Part shown: positions 17,343-24,737 of the stretch, piece after piece
Layout of the letters: each line of letters begins with the position of its first letter
Numbering within the stretch: position 1 is the stretch's first letter
DNA from: Corallococcus caeni
GTDB lineage: Bacteria > Myxococcota > Myxococcia > Myxococcales > Myxococcaceae
NCBI RefSeq assembly: GCF_036245865.1
Contig: NZ_BTTW01000002.1
Location: 1,116,001-1,180,000 of the forward strand
Reading direction: 5' to 3'
DNA: 64,000 bases
Position numbers and translations under genes: made by a program
Notes under the pieces: model-generated
Told to the model about the DNA's origin: nothing
Seen by the model: only the letters and a program-made list of their open reading frames with translations
The model's database searches: none

Positions 17343-18359
17343 TCAGGGGCGGGGACGCGCCTGGAAGAAGCGCCACATCTGCAGGGACGCATCCAGGTCC
17401 GTCGTGCCGTCATTGTAGAGGGGCTGGCCAGGCCACGCGTGCTTGCCGCCGGTGACGGTGCACAGGCTGGCGGTGGCGCTCTCCGGCTGGCAGCCCGTAT
17501 ACGCCACGCAGGTGCTGTTGCCCTGCTGATACGTCTGCTGCTGCGGGCCGGTGCAGCCGTTGCGCTCGGCGAAGCGGCGCACGGACTCCGGGGCGGAAGG
17601 GTAGGGCTTGCCGCCGAGGACGTTGTCGCCGCCGTCGTAGAAGATGGTCTCGTCGGCGCTGCCGTGGAAGTGGAGCACGGGGACGGGCCGGGACGGGCGG
17701 CAGTCCGTCACGCCCAACATGCCCGACACGGGCGCGATGGCGGCGATGCGCTGGGCGCGCTCACAGGCCAGCCGGTAGGAGAAGAAGCCGCCGTTGGAGA
17801 AGCCGTTGGCGAAGACGCGGCGCGGGTCCGTGCACACGCGGGTGTCCAGGTCCGCGAGCAGCGCGTCCACGAAGCCCACGTCATCCACGTTGCCAATCTG
17901 CGCCGGGCCACAACAGGCCTCGCCGTTCCAGCCTCGCGTGTCCGGTTCGCCCCGGCCGTAGACCTCCGGGAAGTTGAGGCCGCGCGGGTACACCGCGATG
18001 AAGCCCTCGGCGTCGGCCAGCGAGGAGAAGCCGGTCAGCAGCTCCTGCTCCGCCTCGGTGGAGCCGAAGCCGTGGAAGCTGAGGACGACGGGCGTGGGCT
18101 TCGTGGCGTCGTAGCCGGTGGGGACGTGGACGCGGAAGGCGCGGGTGCGGCCGCCGTGCTCGACGGTCCAGTCATAGGTGCCGGGCGTCACGGTGAGGCC
18201 GGAGCAGGCCGCGCGGTCCGCGGGAGCCACGTCGCCGGAGAGGGTGTCCGGGAGCTCCGTCCCGGCGTCGGTCGGGGTGTCGATGTCGTCCGTGGAGCCG
18301 CACGCGGTGGCGGTCAGCATCAGGCTGGACGCGGCGAGGGCGAGGAGGCGAAGGCGCAT
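17343..18359 (-). CDS. PHB depolymerase/feruloyl esterase-like secreted lipoprotein
   Basis: A 338-residue lipoprotein (signal peptide ending TATAC, Cys 20) with an alpha/beta-hydrolase fold of the LpqC/PHB-depolymerase group. The oxyanion strand is VVLSFHGFGSTEAE, the nucleophile elbow GFSNGGFFSYRLACE, the acidic residue probably in FHGSADETI, and the His in GGKHAWPG. It would hydrolyse polyester or feruloyl-type esters outside the cell. Several Cys pairs (EACCG, CTGPQQQ, VAYTGC) suggest disulfides. It precedes the YdjC gene in the same frame, its TGA lying directly before that gene's ribosome site. The substrate is uncertain. Confidence 0.85.
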   Translation of the reverse strand: MRLRLLALAASSLMLTATACGSTDDIDTPTDAGTELPDTLSGDVAPADRAACSGLTVTPGTYDWTVEHGGRTRAFRVHVPTGYDATKPTPVVLSFHGFGSTEAEQELLTGFSSLADAEGFIAVYPRGLNFPEVYGRGEPDTRGWNGEACCGPAQIGNVDDVGFVDALLADLDTRVCTDPRRVFANGFSNGGFFSYRLACERAQRIAAIAPVSGMLGVTDCRPSRPVPVLHFHGSADETIFYDGGDNVLGGKPYPSAPESVRRFAERNGCTGPQQQTYQQGNSTCVAYTGCQPESATASLCTVTGGKHAWPGQPLYNDGTTDLDASLQMWRFFQARPRP

Positions 18360-18369
18360 GGGACGGAAC

Positions 18370-20643
18370 CTAGTTCCCCGGCCCGCACTCCGCCGACAGC
18401 GCCAGTGCCCGGTCCGGGAACCTTTCCGCCAGCGTACGTTTCACCTCGGCCACCCCGGCGGCGTCGCCCTCGTGGACGTGGAGCTGGCAGCGCGCGGTGA
18501 GGGCGCGCGGGTCGTCCGGGGCCAGCCGCTCGGCCTCTCGGTACTCGCGCTCGGCGCCGCGAAGGTCGCCCTGCCGGAAGAGGACGGCCCCCAGGTAGGA
18601 GTGGGCCACCGCGAGCGAGGGGGCCTTGCGCTGCGCGCGCTTGAGCAGGGCGGAGGCGTCGTCCAGCTTCTCCTGGCGGAAGCGCACGAAGCCCAGCTCC
18701 GCCAGGGACTCGGCGTCGTCGTGCTGGCGCGTCCAGGCGGACAGCACGGTGGCGGCCTCGTCCAGCCGGCCACCTTGCGACAGGAGCTGGCCGTAGCGGG
18801 GGGCCACCTGGGCGGAGCCCGGCGCCTGCGCGTACGCCTTGGCCAGGGCGGTCAGCGCGCCCGGCACGTCGCCCTGGCGGGCCCGCAGGTCGGCCAGGGC
18901 CAGCGGCACTCGGACGTCCCTGGGGGCCAGGACCGTGGCCTCGTCGATGGCGCGTTCCGCGCGCTTGCCCATGCGCAGCTCGGTGGCGGCGCGCGCGGCG
19001 AGCAGGTGCGCCTCCGCCTCCTTCGGGAAGCGCGAGGTGTAGGCCTCCGCCAGCGTCAGGGCCTGCGAGTGGGCGCCCGCGTTCAACAGCAGCGTGCCCG
19101 CGCGGGCCAGCTCCGCCGCCGTGACGCGGACGTCCTTGTCCAGCCCATCCAGCGCGGACACCTTCGCCTCCAAGGTCTTGGCGGCCTCCGCGGCGGCGAT
19201 CCGCGCGGGAGGCGGCACGTCCGGCCGCCGCAGGTACCACGTGGCCCCCGCGCCCACGCCGCCCAGCACGAGCACGCCCGCGACGATGGCCAGCGCCCGG
19301 CGCGACCGGGGCGCCCCGGCCTGAGAGCCCGTCGGGACGCCGCCGTTCACGGCGCCGCGGGACGCCGTGGCCTGAGCGCCTGCCGGAGCTCCTCCGTGTT
19401 CAGCGCCACGGGGCGACTTGGTCTGAGAGCCTGTCAGAGCTCCGCCGTGTTCAGCGCCATGGTCGGCGTTACCCGGGGGCGAGCCTCCAGCCGTCACGGG
19501 CCGGGCGCGCAGCGACACGGTGTGGGTGCCCACGGGCGGAAGGGGACGGGCGCCGGACGGAACCGCGCCCGGGGGAGGCGGCACGGGCCAGGCAGGGACC
19601 CCCTGCACCCCGAACGGCGGCAGCATGTCCACGGCCTGCGCACCCTCCGCGCCCGAGTTGGACGGATCCGCGAGCCTCGCCTGGCGCAGCGCCAGCCGCT
19701 TGGGGTCGCTGTCCGGCGGGAACAGCGTGTCCAGGTACGCGGCCACCTGCGCCGGCGCGGCGACCTCCGCGGGCCCGCCCAGCCTCTCGATGGCGGCGAT
19801 GAACGTCTGCAGGCTGTCGAAGCGCGACTCCGGGTCCTTCGCGAGCGCCATCAGGCACACCGCCTCCAGCGCCTGCGGCACCGAGGGGTCGAACGCGGTG
19901 GGCGGCTTCGGCCTGCCTTCGGAGATGCGCGTGAGCACCTCGTCGGTGGACATGCCGGTGAAGGGCCTCCGGCCGCACAGCTGCTCGTAGAGCATCACCC
20001 CCGCGGCGAACAGGTCCGCGCGGTGGTCCACGCTGCGGCCGGCGATCATCTCCGGCGACATGTAGAAGAATTTCCCCTTCAGCGTCCCGGGCTCCGTCCC
20101 CGCCCCCAGCGCGTCCGCCTTCGCGATGCCGAAGTCGATGACCTTCACCACGCCGTTCACGCCGACGTGGATGTTGTCCGGCGTGAAGTCGCGGTGGACG
20201 ATTTTCAGCGGCCGGCCCGCCTCGTCCACGGCGCGGTGCGCGGCGTCCAGCCCGCGGCACGCGTCCACCAGCACGCGCAGGGTGATGCCCAGGGGCACGC
20301 GCTGGCCGCGCTCCGCGGCCTCCTGCCGCACCTCCGCGAACGAGCGCCCCTCCAGGAGCTCCATGGCGATGAAGGGCTCCGCGCCCTCCATGCCCAGCTC
20401 CAGGATGGACACCACGTGCGGGTGGCGCACCTGCGCGGTGATGCGCGCCTCGTTGAGGAACATCTGCACGATGCGCCGGTCCGCGACCAGGTGCGGCATC
20501 AGCCGCTTCACCGCCACGGCCGGGCCGCGCTGCCCGTCCGGGGTGATGGCGCGCGCCAGATACACCTCCGCCATGCCGCCCGTCGCGATGCGCGCGCTCA
20601 AGCGGTAGCGGCCTGCCCACGAAACGCCGGGTTCCGACACCAA
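18370..20643 (-). CDS. Ser/Thr protein kinase with periplasmic TPR domain
   Basis: A 757-residue kinase. The ATP site is ARIATGGMAEVYLAR with Lys 46 in VAVKRL; the catalytic loop HRDFTPDNIHV is at 150-160 and DFGIAK at 170-175. A Pro/Gly-rich linker contains imperfect repeats (GAEHGGALTGSQ, GAEHGGAPAGAQ, GAVNGGVPTGSQ). One membrane helix (ALAIVAGVLVLGGVGAGATW) follows, then about six TPR units (AEAHLLAARAATELRMGKRA, AELGFVRFRQEKLDDASALL, AVAHSYLGAVLFRQGDLRGA). The TPR part probably binds a partner outside the membrane. The start is uncertain: TTG 20643 and GTG 20640 are adjacent and neither has a clear ribosome site. The esterase gene follows 10 bases downstream. Confidence 0.9.
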   Translation of the reverse strand: MVSEPGVSWAGRYRLSARIATGGMAEVYLARAITPDGQRGPAVAVKRLMPHLVADRRIVQMFLNEARITAQVRHPHVVSILELGMEGAEPFIAMELLEGRSFAEVRQEAAERGQRVPLGITLRVLVDACRGLDAAHRAVDEAGRPLKIVHRDFTPDNIHVGVNGVVKVIDFGIAKADALGAGTEPGTLKGKFFYMSPEMIAGRSVDHRADLFAAGVMLYEQLCGRRPFTGMSTDEVLTRISEGRPKPPTAFDPSVPQALEAVCLMALAKDPESRFDSLQTFIAAIERLGGPAEVAAPAQVAAYLDTLFPPDSDPKRLALRQARLADPSNSGAEGAQAVDMLPPFGVQGVPAWPVPPPPGAVPSGARPLPPVGTHTVSLRARPVTAGGSPPGNADHGAEHGGALTGSQTKSPRGAEHGGAPAGAQATASRGAVNGGVPTGSQAGAPRSRRALAIVAGVLVLGGVGAGATWYLRRPDVPPPARIAAAEAAKTLEAKVSALDGLDKDVRVTAAELARAGTLLLNAGAHSQALTLAEAYTSRFPKEAEAHLLAARAATELRMGKRAERAIDEATVLAPRDVRVPLALADLRARQGDVPGALTALAKAYAQAPGSAQVAPRYGQLLSQGGRLDEAATVLSAWTRQHDDAESLAELGFVRFRQEKLDDASALLKRAQRKAPSLAVAHSYLGAVLFRQGDLRGAEREYREAERLAPDDPRALTARCQLHVHEGDAAGVAEVKRTLAERFPDRALALSAECGPGN

Positions 20644-20896
20644 GGTGGCGGCAGTCTACGGGCCCGCGCCCCCGGCGCCCAACGTCCTGACGGGCCGCCT
20701 GCCTGCCTGTCCCCATCCATCCCACCCGACGCTCCGGACATGCCCACCGTGTTGGAGGGGGCGGGACGACGCGTGTGGGTGCAGGGATGTGTGGACCCGA
20801 TGACGGAGGATGGGGCGGGAGTGCTAACCTCCCCCGCCTCAAGCGTGACCCCTAAGGGGAGGGGGCCGCCTTCACGAACCTCGCGACCCGTCGCGG

Positions 20897-22192
20897 ATGC
20901 AGGGAGGGATGTTGGGCACCGTCCTCAAGGGTGGTTTCGTCGTCGAGCTGGAGCCCGCGTCCGTGGACCGGGTGGACCTGCGCATCGAAGGTGAGCGCAT
21001 CGTGGCGCGGGGCGAGGACCTTTCGCCCGGCCCCGACGACGAGGTGGTCGCGCTGTCCGGCAAGCTCGTCTTCCCGGGGCTCGTCAACGCCCACCACCGG
21101 CTCGCGAGCGTGCTGGCGCGCGGCCTGGTCCGCCCGCCGCCGGACTCCTACCAGGCCCTGCTGGAGCAGGTGCGCTGGCCCTTCGAGAACGCGCTGGACC
21201 TGGACGCGGTGCAGGTGGCCGCCACGGCCGGCGGTCTGGAGTCCATCCAGTGCGGCACCACCACCCTGTTTGACTTGCACGCCTCGCCCAGGGCGGTGAC
21301 GGGCTCGCTGCTCCGCTCGGCGCGCGGCCTCCATGAGGTGGGCGTGCGCGGCGTGCTGTCCTACGCGGTGACGGACCGCATGGGCGCGGTGGGCCGCGAG
21401 GAGGGGCTGGAGGAGACGGTCAGCTTCGCGCGCAAGGCCCGGGGCCGCTTCCGCGGACAGGTGGGCGCGGGCCCCTGCTTCACGCTGGGCGACGACGCGC
21501 TCCAGGGCCTGGGCGAGGCGCTCAACACCACCGGCACCGGGCTGCACTTCCCGCTCGCGGAGGATCCGCTGGACGAGCGGCTGTCCACCGAGCGCCACGG
21601 CAACACGCCGGTGACGCGGCTGCTCACCAGCAACCTGCTGTCGCCCCGCGCCATGGCGGCGCACGCGGGCCACCTGGCGTGGGCGGACCTGGCGCAGGTG
21701 CTGGCCACGGGGACGTGGCTGCTGCACACGCCGCGCTCCAACCAGGGCCTGGAGGTGGGCTACGCGCCCGCGCTGAAGTTCGGGGCGCGCGCGTCGCTGG
21801 GCACGGATGGCACGTCGCCGGACCTGTTCGCGGAGGCGCAGGCGGCGTACCTGCGCTCGCGCGAGGCGGGGCAGCCCATCGACGTGCTGCGCTACCTGGC
21901 CAACGGCCACCGGCTGGCGTCGCAGGTGTTCGAGGCGGCCATCGGCCCCATGCGCGAGGGCGCGCTCGCGGACCTGCTGGTGCTGGACTACCTGTCGCCC
22001 ACGCCGCTGACGGCGGAGACGCTGGCGTGGCACGTGGTGCACGGGCTGGGCAGCCGCCACGTGGAAGCGGTCATGGTGGACGGCGTGTGGCGCGTCTGGG
22101 CGCGCAGGCCGCTGTCGGTGAACCCCACGGTGGTGGCCGAGCAGTCGCGCGAGGCCGCCGCCGCGGTGTGGGCGCGGATGGCCTCGTCGTAG
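20897..22192 (+). CDS. amidohydrolase-family deaminase/chlorohydrolase (SsnA/TrzA-like)
   Basis: A 431-residue protein of the metal-dependent amidohydrolase fold. A small beta-sandwich at the N-terminus (VDRVDLRIEGERIVARGEDL) is followed by LVFPGLVNAHHR. The barrel contains GTTTLFDLHASP, a Gly-His pair (TGLHFPLAED), MAAHAGHL, and the metal-ligand Asp in SLGTDGTSPD. The C-terminal sandwich returns (GALADLLVLDYLS). The HxH usual after the first strand is HH here. Members deaminate or dechlorinate nitrogen heterocycles; SsnA-like proteins have no settled substrate. The start could be ATG 20897, ATG 20909 or TTG 20912, the last preceded by GGGAGGG. The 253-base gap upstream holds no gene. Confidence 0.8.
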   Translation: MQGGMLGTVLKGGFVVELEPASVDRVDLRIEGERIVARGEDLSPGPDDEVVALSGKLVFPGLVNAHHRLASVLARGLVRPPPDSYQALLEQVRWPFENALDLDAVQVAATAGGLESIQCGTTTLFDLHASPRAVTGSLLRSARGLHEVGVRGVLSYAVTDRMGAVGREEGLEETVSFARKARGRFRGQVGAGPCFTLGDDALQGLGEALNTTGTGLHFPLAEDPLDERLSTERHGNTPVTRLLTSNLLSPRAMAAHAGHLAWADLAQVLATGTWLLHTPRSNQGLEVGYAPALKFGARASLGTDGTSPDLFAEAQAAYLRSREAGQPIDVLRYLANGHRLASQVFEAAIGPMREGALADLLVLDYLSPTPLTAETLAWHVVHGLGSRHVEAVMVDGVWRVWARRPLSVNPTVVAEQSREAAAAVWARMASS

Positions 22193-22237
22193 CGCCAGGA
22201 GCTTGTCGCGCTGTCCGGGGCCCGTTAAGTCCCGGGC

Positions 22238-22798
22238 ATGCTCAACTCCCTGCTCGTCGTCGGATGGCTCAGCGCAGCGATTCCCCAGGTGGGTGAAACC
22301 GCCCCGGACTTCACGGTGAAGGACACCGCGGGGACGACCTACACGCTGTCGGAGATGGTGAAGAAGGGGCCGGTCATCGTGGCCTTCTTCCCCAAGGCGT
22401 TCACCAGCGGCTGCACGAAGGAGCTGACCGCGTACCGCGACCGCTACAAGGACATCGAGCAGGTGCAGGGCCAGGTGCTGGCCTTCTCCACGGACGACGC
22501 GGAGACGCTGACGCGCTTCAAGACGGAGCTGAAGGCGCCCTTCGCGTTCATCCCGGATCCGGACGGCAAGGTCGTGGGCGCGTACGACGTGAAGATGCCG
22601 GTGTTGACGGTGTCCAAGCGCTACACGTTCGTCGTGGGCGAGGACCGCAAGGTGCTCAAGGTGGACGAGGGCAAGGACGCCATCGACCCCACGGGCGCCA
22701 TCGTCGCGTGTCCGCTGCGCAAGGGCGCCGCCGCGAAGCCCTCGGCGGCCCCGGCGGGGAACACGCCTCCCATCAAGGCCGAGCCCGCGACGAAGTAG
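22238..22798 (+). CDS. peroxiredoxin (AhpC/TSA-type), exported
   Basis: A 186-residue thioredoxin-fold peroxiredoxin with a hydrophobic N-terminus ([15 protein letters not shown]) that may direct export. The catalytic region is [20 protein letters not shown] with the peroxidatic Cys at 59. Thr 56 occupies the usual threonine place three residues before it, and an Arg further along completes the site. A Pro/Ala-rich tail ([17 protein letters not shown]) ends the protein. It reduces peroxides using reductants outside the cytoplasm. The amidohydrolase gene ends 45 bases upstream on the same strand. About 224 bases with no gene follow. Confidence 0.85.
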   Translation: MLNSLLVVGWLSAAIPQVGETAPDFTVKDTAGTTYTLSEMVKKGPVIVAFFPKAFTSGCTKELTAYRDRYKDIEQVQGQVLAFSTDDAETLTRFKTELKAPFAFIPDPDGKVVGAYDVKMPVLTVSKRYTFVVGEDRKVLKVDEGKDAIDPTGAIVACPLRKGAAAKPSAAPAGNTPPIKAEPATK

Positions 22799-23022
22799 CC
22801 GCGACGCGGACGTGGGCCCCTGACTTCCGGGACAGGGGCACGGTCCACTCGCGGACGTCCTCGTGGCACGCGCGGGCTGAACGCCGGCCGCGCCGTTGAG
22901 GAGTTCACGCGGCCTGGGGCCCGCTCGCTTGTCCGCCCGAGCCTGGAAGCGATAGCCCTGGGCTCGCCGCGCGCGGGAGTTCCTCCATCCGCCGGGCTGG
23001 GGGCGTGAGGAGGCCCGAGTGG

Positions 23023-24090
23023 ATGGACATCGTCTTCCTGGGCCCGGTGTGCGGGCCCGCCTCCGAGGCGCAAGCGGGCACGGCTCCGAGGCAGCTCGCG
23101 AAGGCGCTCCAGCGGCGCGGACACGGGGTCCTCCTGTTGGAGCGCACGGCGCCCGGCATGCGGTCCGAAGCGTCACCCACCGTCGCGACGTATCAGGACC
23201 TCGCGGACCTCCACACGCGCTTCCATTCGAGGGTGCGCCGCGCGGACCTGGTTCTGGTGGACGCGGACGTGCCGCAGGTCGCGGACGTGAGCCGCTGGGC
23301 CACGAACACGGCGGGCGGGCTCACCGTCTTCTGGGACCGGGACACGCCCCGGACGCTGGCGCGGCATGCCCTTCGGGAGGACCCCGGCTGCATGACGCCG
23401 GAGCTGTTCGCGGGCTACCGGCTCTATCTCTGCTCCAGCGCGGGCCCGGTGCCCCGGCAACTGGAGCGCGAGTGGGGCGTGGCCCGTGCGCGCGTGTTCC
23501 TACCCGGTGTGGACGCGGAGCACTTCGCGCCCGGAAGCGGCAGGATGCGCTGGGACCTGGGGCACCTGGAGCCGTTGTCGGCGGAGCGGCGGGGGCTGCT
23601 GAGGCAGTGGTTGCTCGGCGCAGCGCACGGCTGGCCCGAGGGGCGCTTCGTCCTCGCGGGGATGTTGTCCGCGGTGGATGACACCTGGCCCGCCAACGTG
23701 GCGAGGCATCCCGCGCCGTCGCCAGGGGAGCACGCGGGCTTCCTCGGTGCGCAGCGCTTCACGCTGGCGTTCTCCCAGGCGGAGCACACGCCGGCCGCCG
23801 ACCTGTTCGAGGCGGCGGCCCGAGGGGCGGCGCTGATCTGCGACCCCTGGCCGGGCCTGGAGGACGTCTTCGCGCTGGGCGAGGAGGTGATGGTCGCCCG
23901 CACGGAGCGGGACGTGCTGCGCTACCTGCTCGCGATGCCGGAAGCGGACCGGCGCCAGCTGGGCATGCGCGCCCGAGCAAGGGTCCTGGCCGAACACACC
24001 GTGGCCCACCGCGCCGTGCAACTGGAGCAGTACGCGAAGGACGCGGACCGGGGCGCCTCCTGGAAGGCCCCGGTGCGCTCGCTGAACTGA
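23023..24090 (+). CDS. CgeB-like glycosyltransferase family protein
   Basis: A 355-residue protein of GT-B type. It has the N-terminal Rossmann strand MDIVFLGPVCG, helix APRQLAKALQRRGHGVLLLE, a CgeB-like middle (NTAGGLTVFWDRDTPRTLAR) and LSSAG-type loops (YLCSSAGPVPRQLEREWGVA). The C-terminal part carries the usual sugar-nucleotide region (FSQAEHTPAADLFEAAARGA, ICDPWPGLEDVF, RARARVLAEHTVAHRAVQL). CgeB proteins are linked to polysaccharide or spore-coat glycosylation; the donor and acceptor here are unknown. I chose ATG 23023 because GAGGAGG lies 9 bases upstream; an earlier GTG at 23005 would start inside that site. Confidence 0.8.
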   Translation: MDIVFLGPVCGPASEAQAGTAPRQLAKALQRRGHGVLLLERTAPGMRSEASPTVATYQDLADLHTRFHSRVRRADLVLVDADVPQVADVSRWATNTAGGLTVFWDRDTPRTLARHALREDPGCMTPELFAGYRLYLCSSAGPVPRQLEREWGVARARVFLPGVDAEHFAPGSGRMRWDLGHLEPLSAERRGLLRQWLLGAAHGWPEGRFVLAGMLSAVDDTWPANVARHPAPSPGEHAGFLGAQRFTLAFSQAEHTPAADLFEAAARGAALICDPWPGLEDVFALGEEVMVARTERDVLRYLLAMPEADRRQLGMRARARVLAEHTVAHRAVQLEQYAKDADRGASWKAPVRSLN

Positions 24091-24177
24091 GCCTCATGGA
24101 CCCGGGACGACGGCCTCATCGCGATGCGTTACATCCAGGCCGAGCCTGAGCCCTGTCGGCGGCGCACCGCACGAACC

Positions 24178-24688
24178 GGTCCGACAGTCGGACCAGTTGG
24201 GACGACCACGGCGTGGGGAGGCTGCCTGCGCCGTCCGGACAGCTTGAACCGGTCCGACAGTCGGACCCGTTGGGACGACCACGGCGTGGGGAGGGTGCCC
24301 GCCGTCCAGGCAGCTTGAACCGGTCCGACAATCGGACCAGTTGGGACGACCACGGCGGGGGAGGTCGCTCGCGCCGTGTTGAACTGGTCCGACAATCTGA
24401 CCAGTTGGGACGACCACGGCGGGGGAGGTCGCTCGCGCCGTCTTGAACTGGTCCGACAATCGGACCAGTTGGGATGACCACGGCCTGGGAGGGCGCCCGC
24501 GCCGTCCGGGTAGCTTGAACTGGTCCGACAGTCGGACCAGTTGGGACCCCCGCCATGGCCGGGGGGCTGCCCGTTCGAACTGCGGAAGCCGGTCCGACCG
24601 TCGGACCAATGACGGCCTTGTCACCTGGCGTAGGGCTTGAGGGACTCCGCTCCCGCCAGGTGGCTGAAACGGGTCCGACAGTCGGACA
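24178..24688. repeat. tandem array of eight palindromic repeats
   Basis: Eight copies of the core GGTCCGACAGTCGGACC (or close variants) start at 24178, 24251, 24322, 24386, 24450, 24522, 24591 and 24672. The core is an 8-bp inverted repeat around one base. In copy 6 (24518-24542) the arms extend to 12 bp, AACTGGTCCGAC with its exact complement; copy 5 (24446-24470) has 11-bp arms around CAA. After each of the first five cores comes a conserved stretch, AGTTGGGACGACCACGGCG with single changes in some copies. The periods are 73, 71, 64, 64, 72, 69 and 81 bases, so a reading frame is not kept between copies and the array is not a repeat protein. It fills most of the 647-base gap between the CgeB-like gene and the end of the HEAT protein gene. 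Function unknown; it could be a cluster of binding sites for a dimeric protein, a set of RNA hairpins, or a REP-like expansion. Confidence 0.9.
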
Positions 24689-24737
24689 GGTTGGGACCAC
24701 GTCGGGCGGGAGGTGGGCAGCAGGGGCCTCCGGGGGC

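Noticed and set aside
20820..20880. Short palindrome CCCCTAAGGGG before the amidohydrolase gene
   Set aside because: The arms are only 5 bp in G+C-rich DNA. This is likely to arise by chance, and there is no T tract.
24178..24688. CRISPR array
   Set aside because: The repeats are spaced regularly, but the sequence between them is conserved rather than unique, the core is a near-perfect palindrome, spacing varies by 17 bases, and no cas gene is near.
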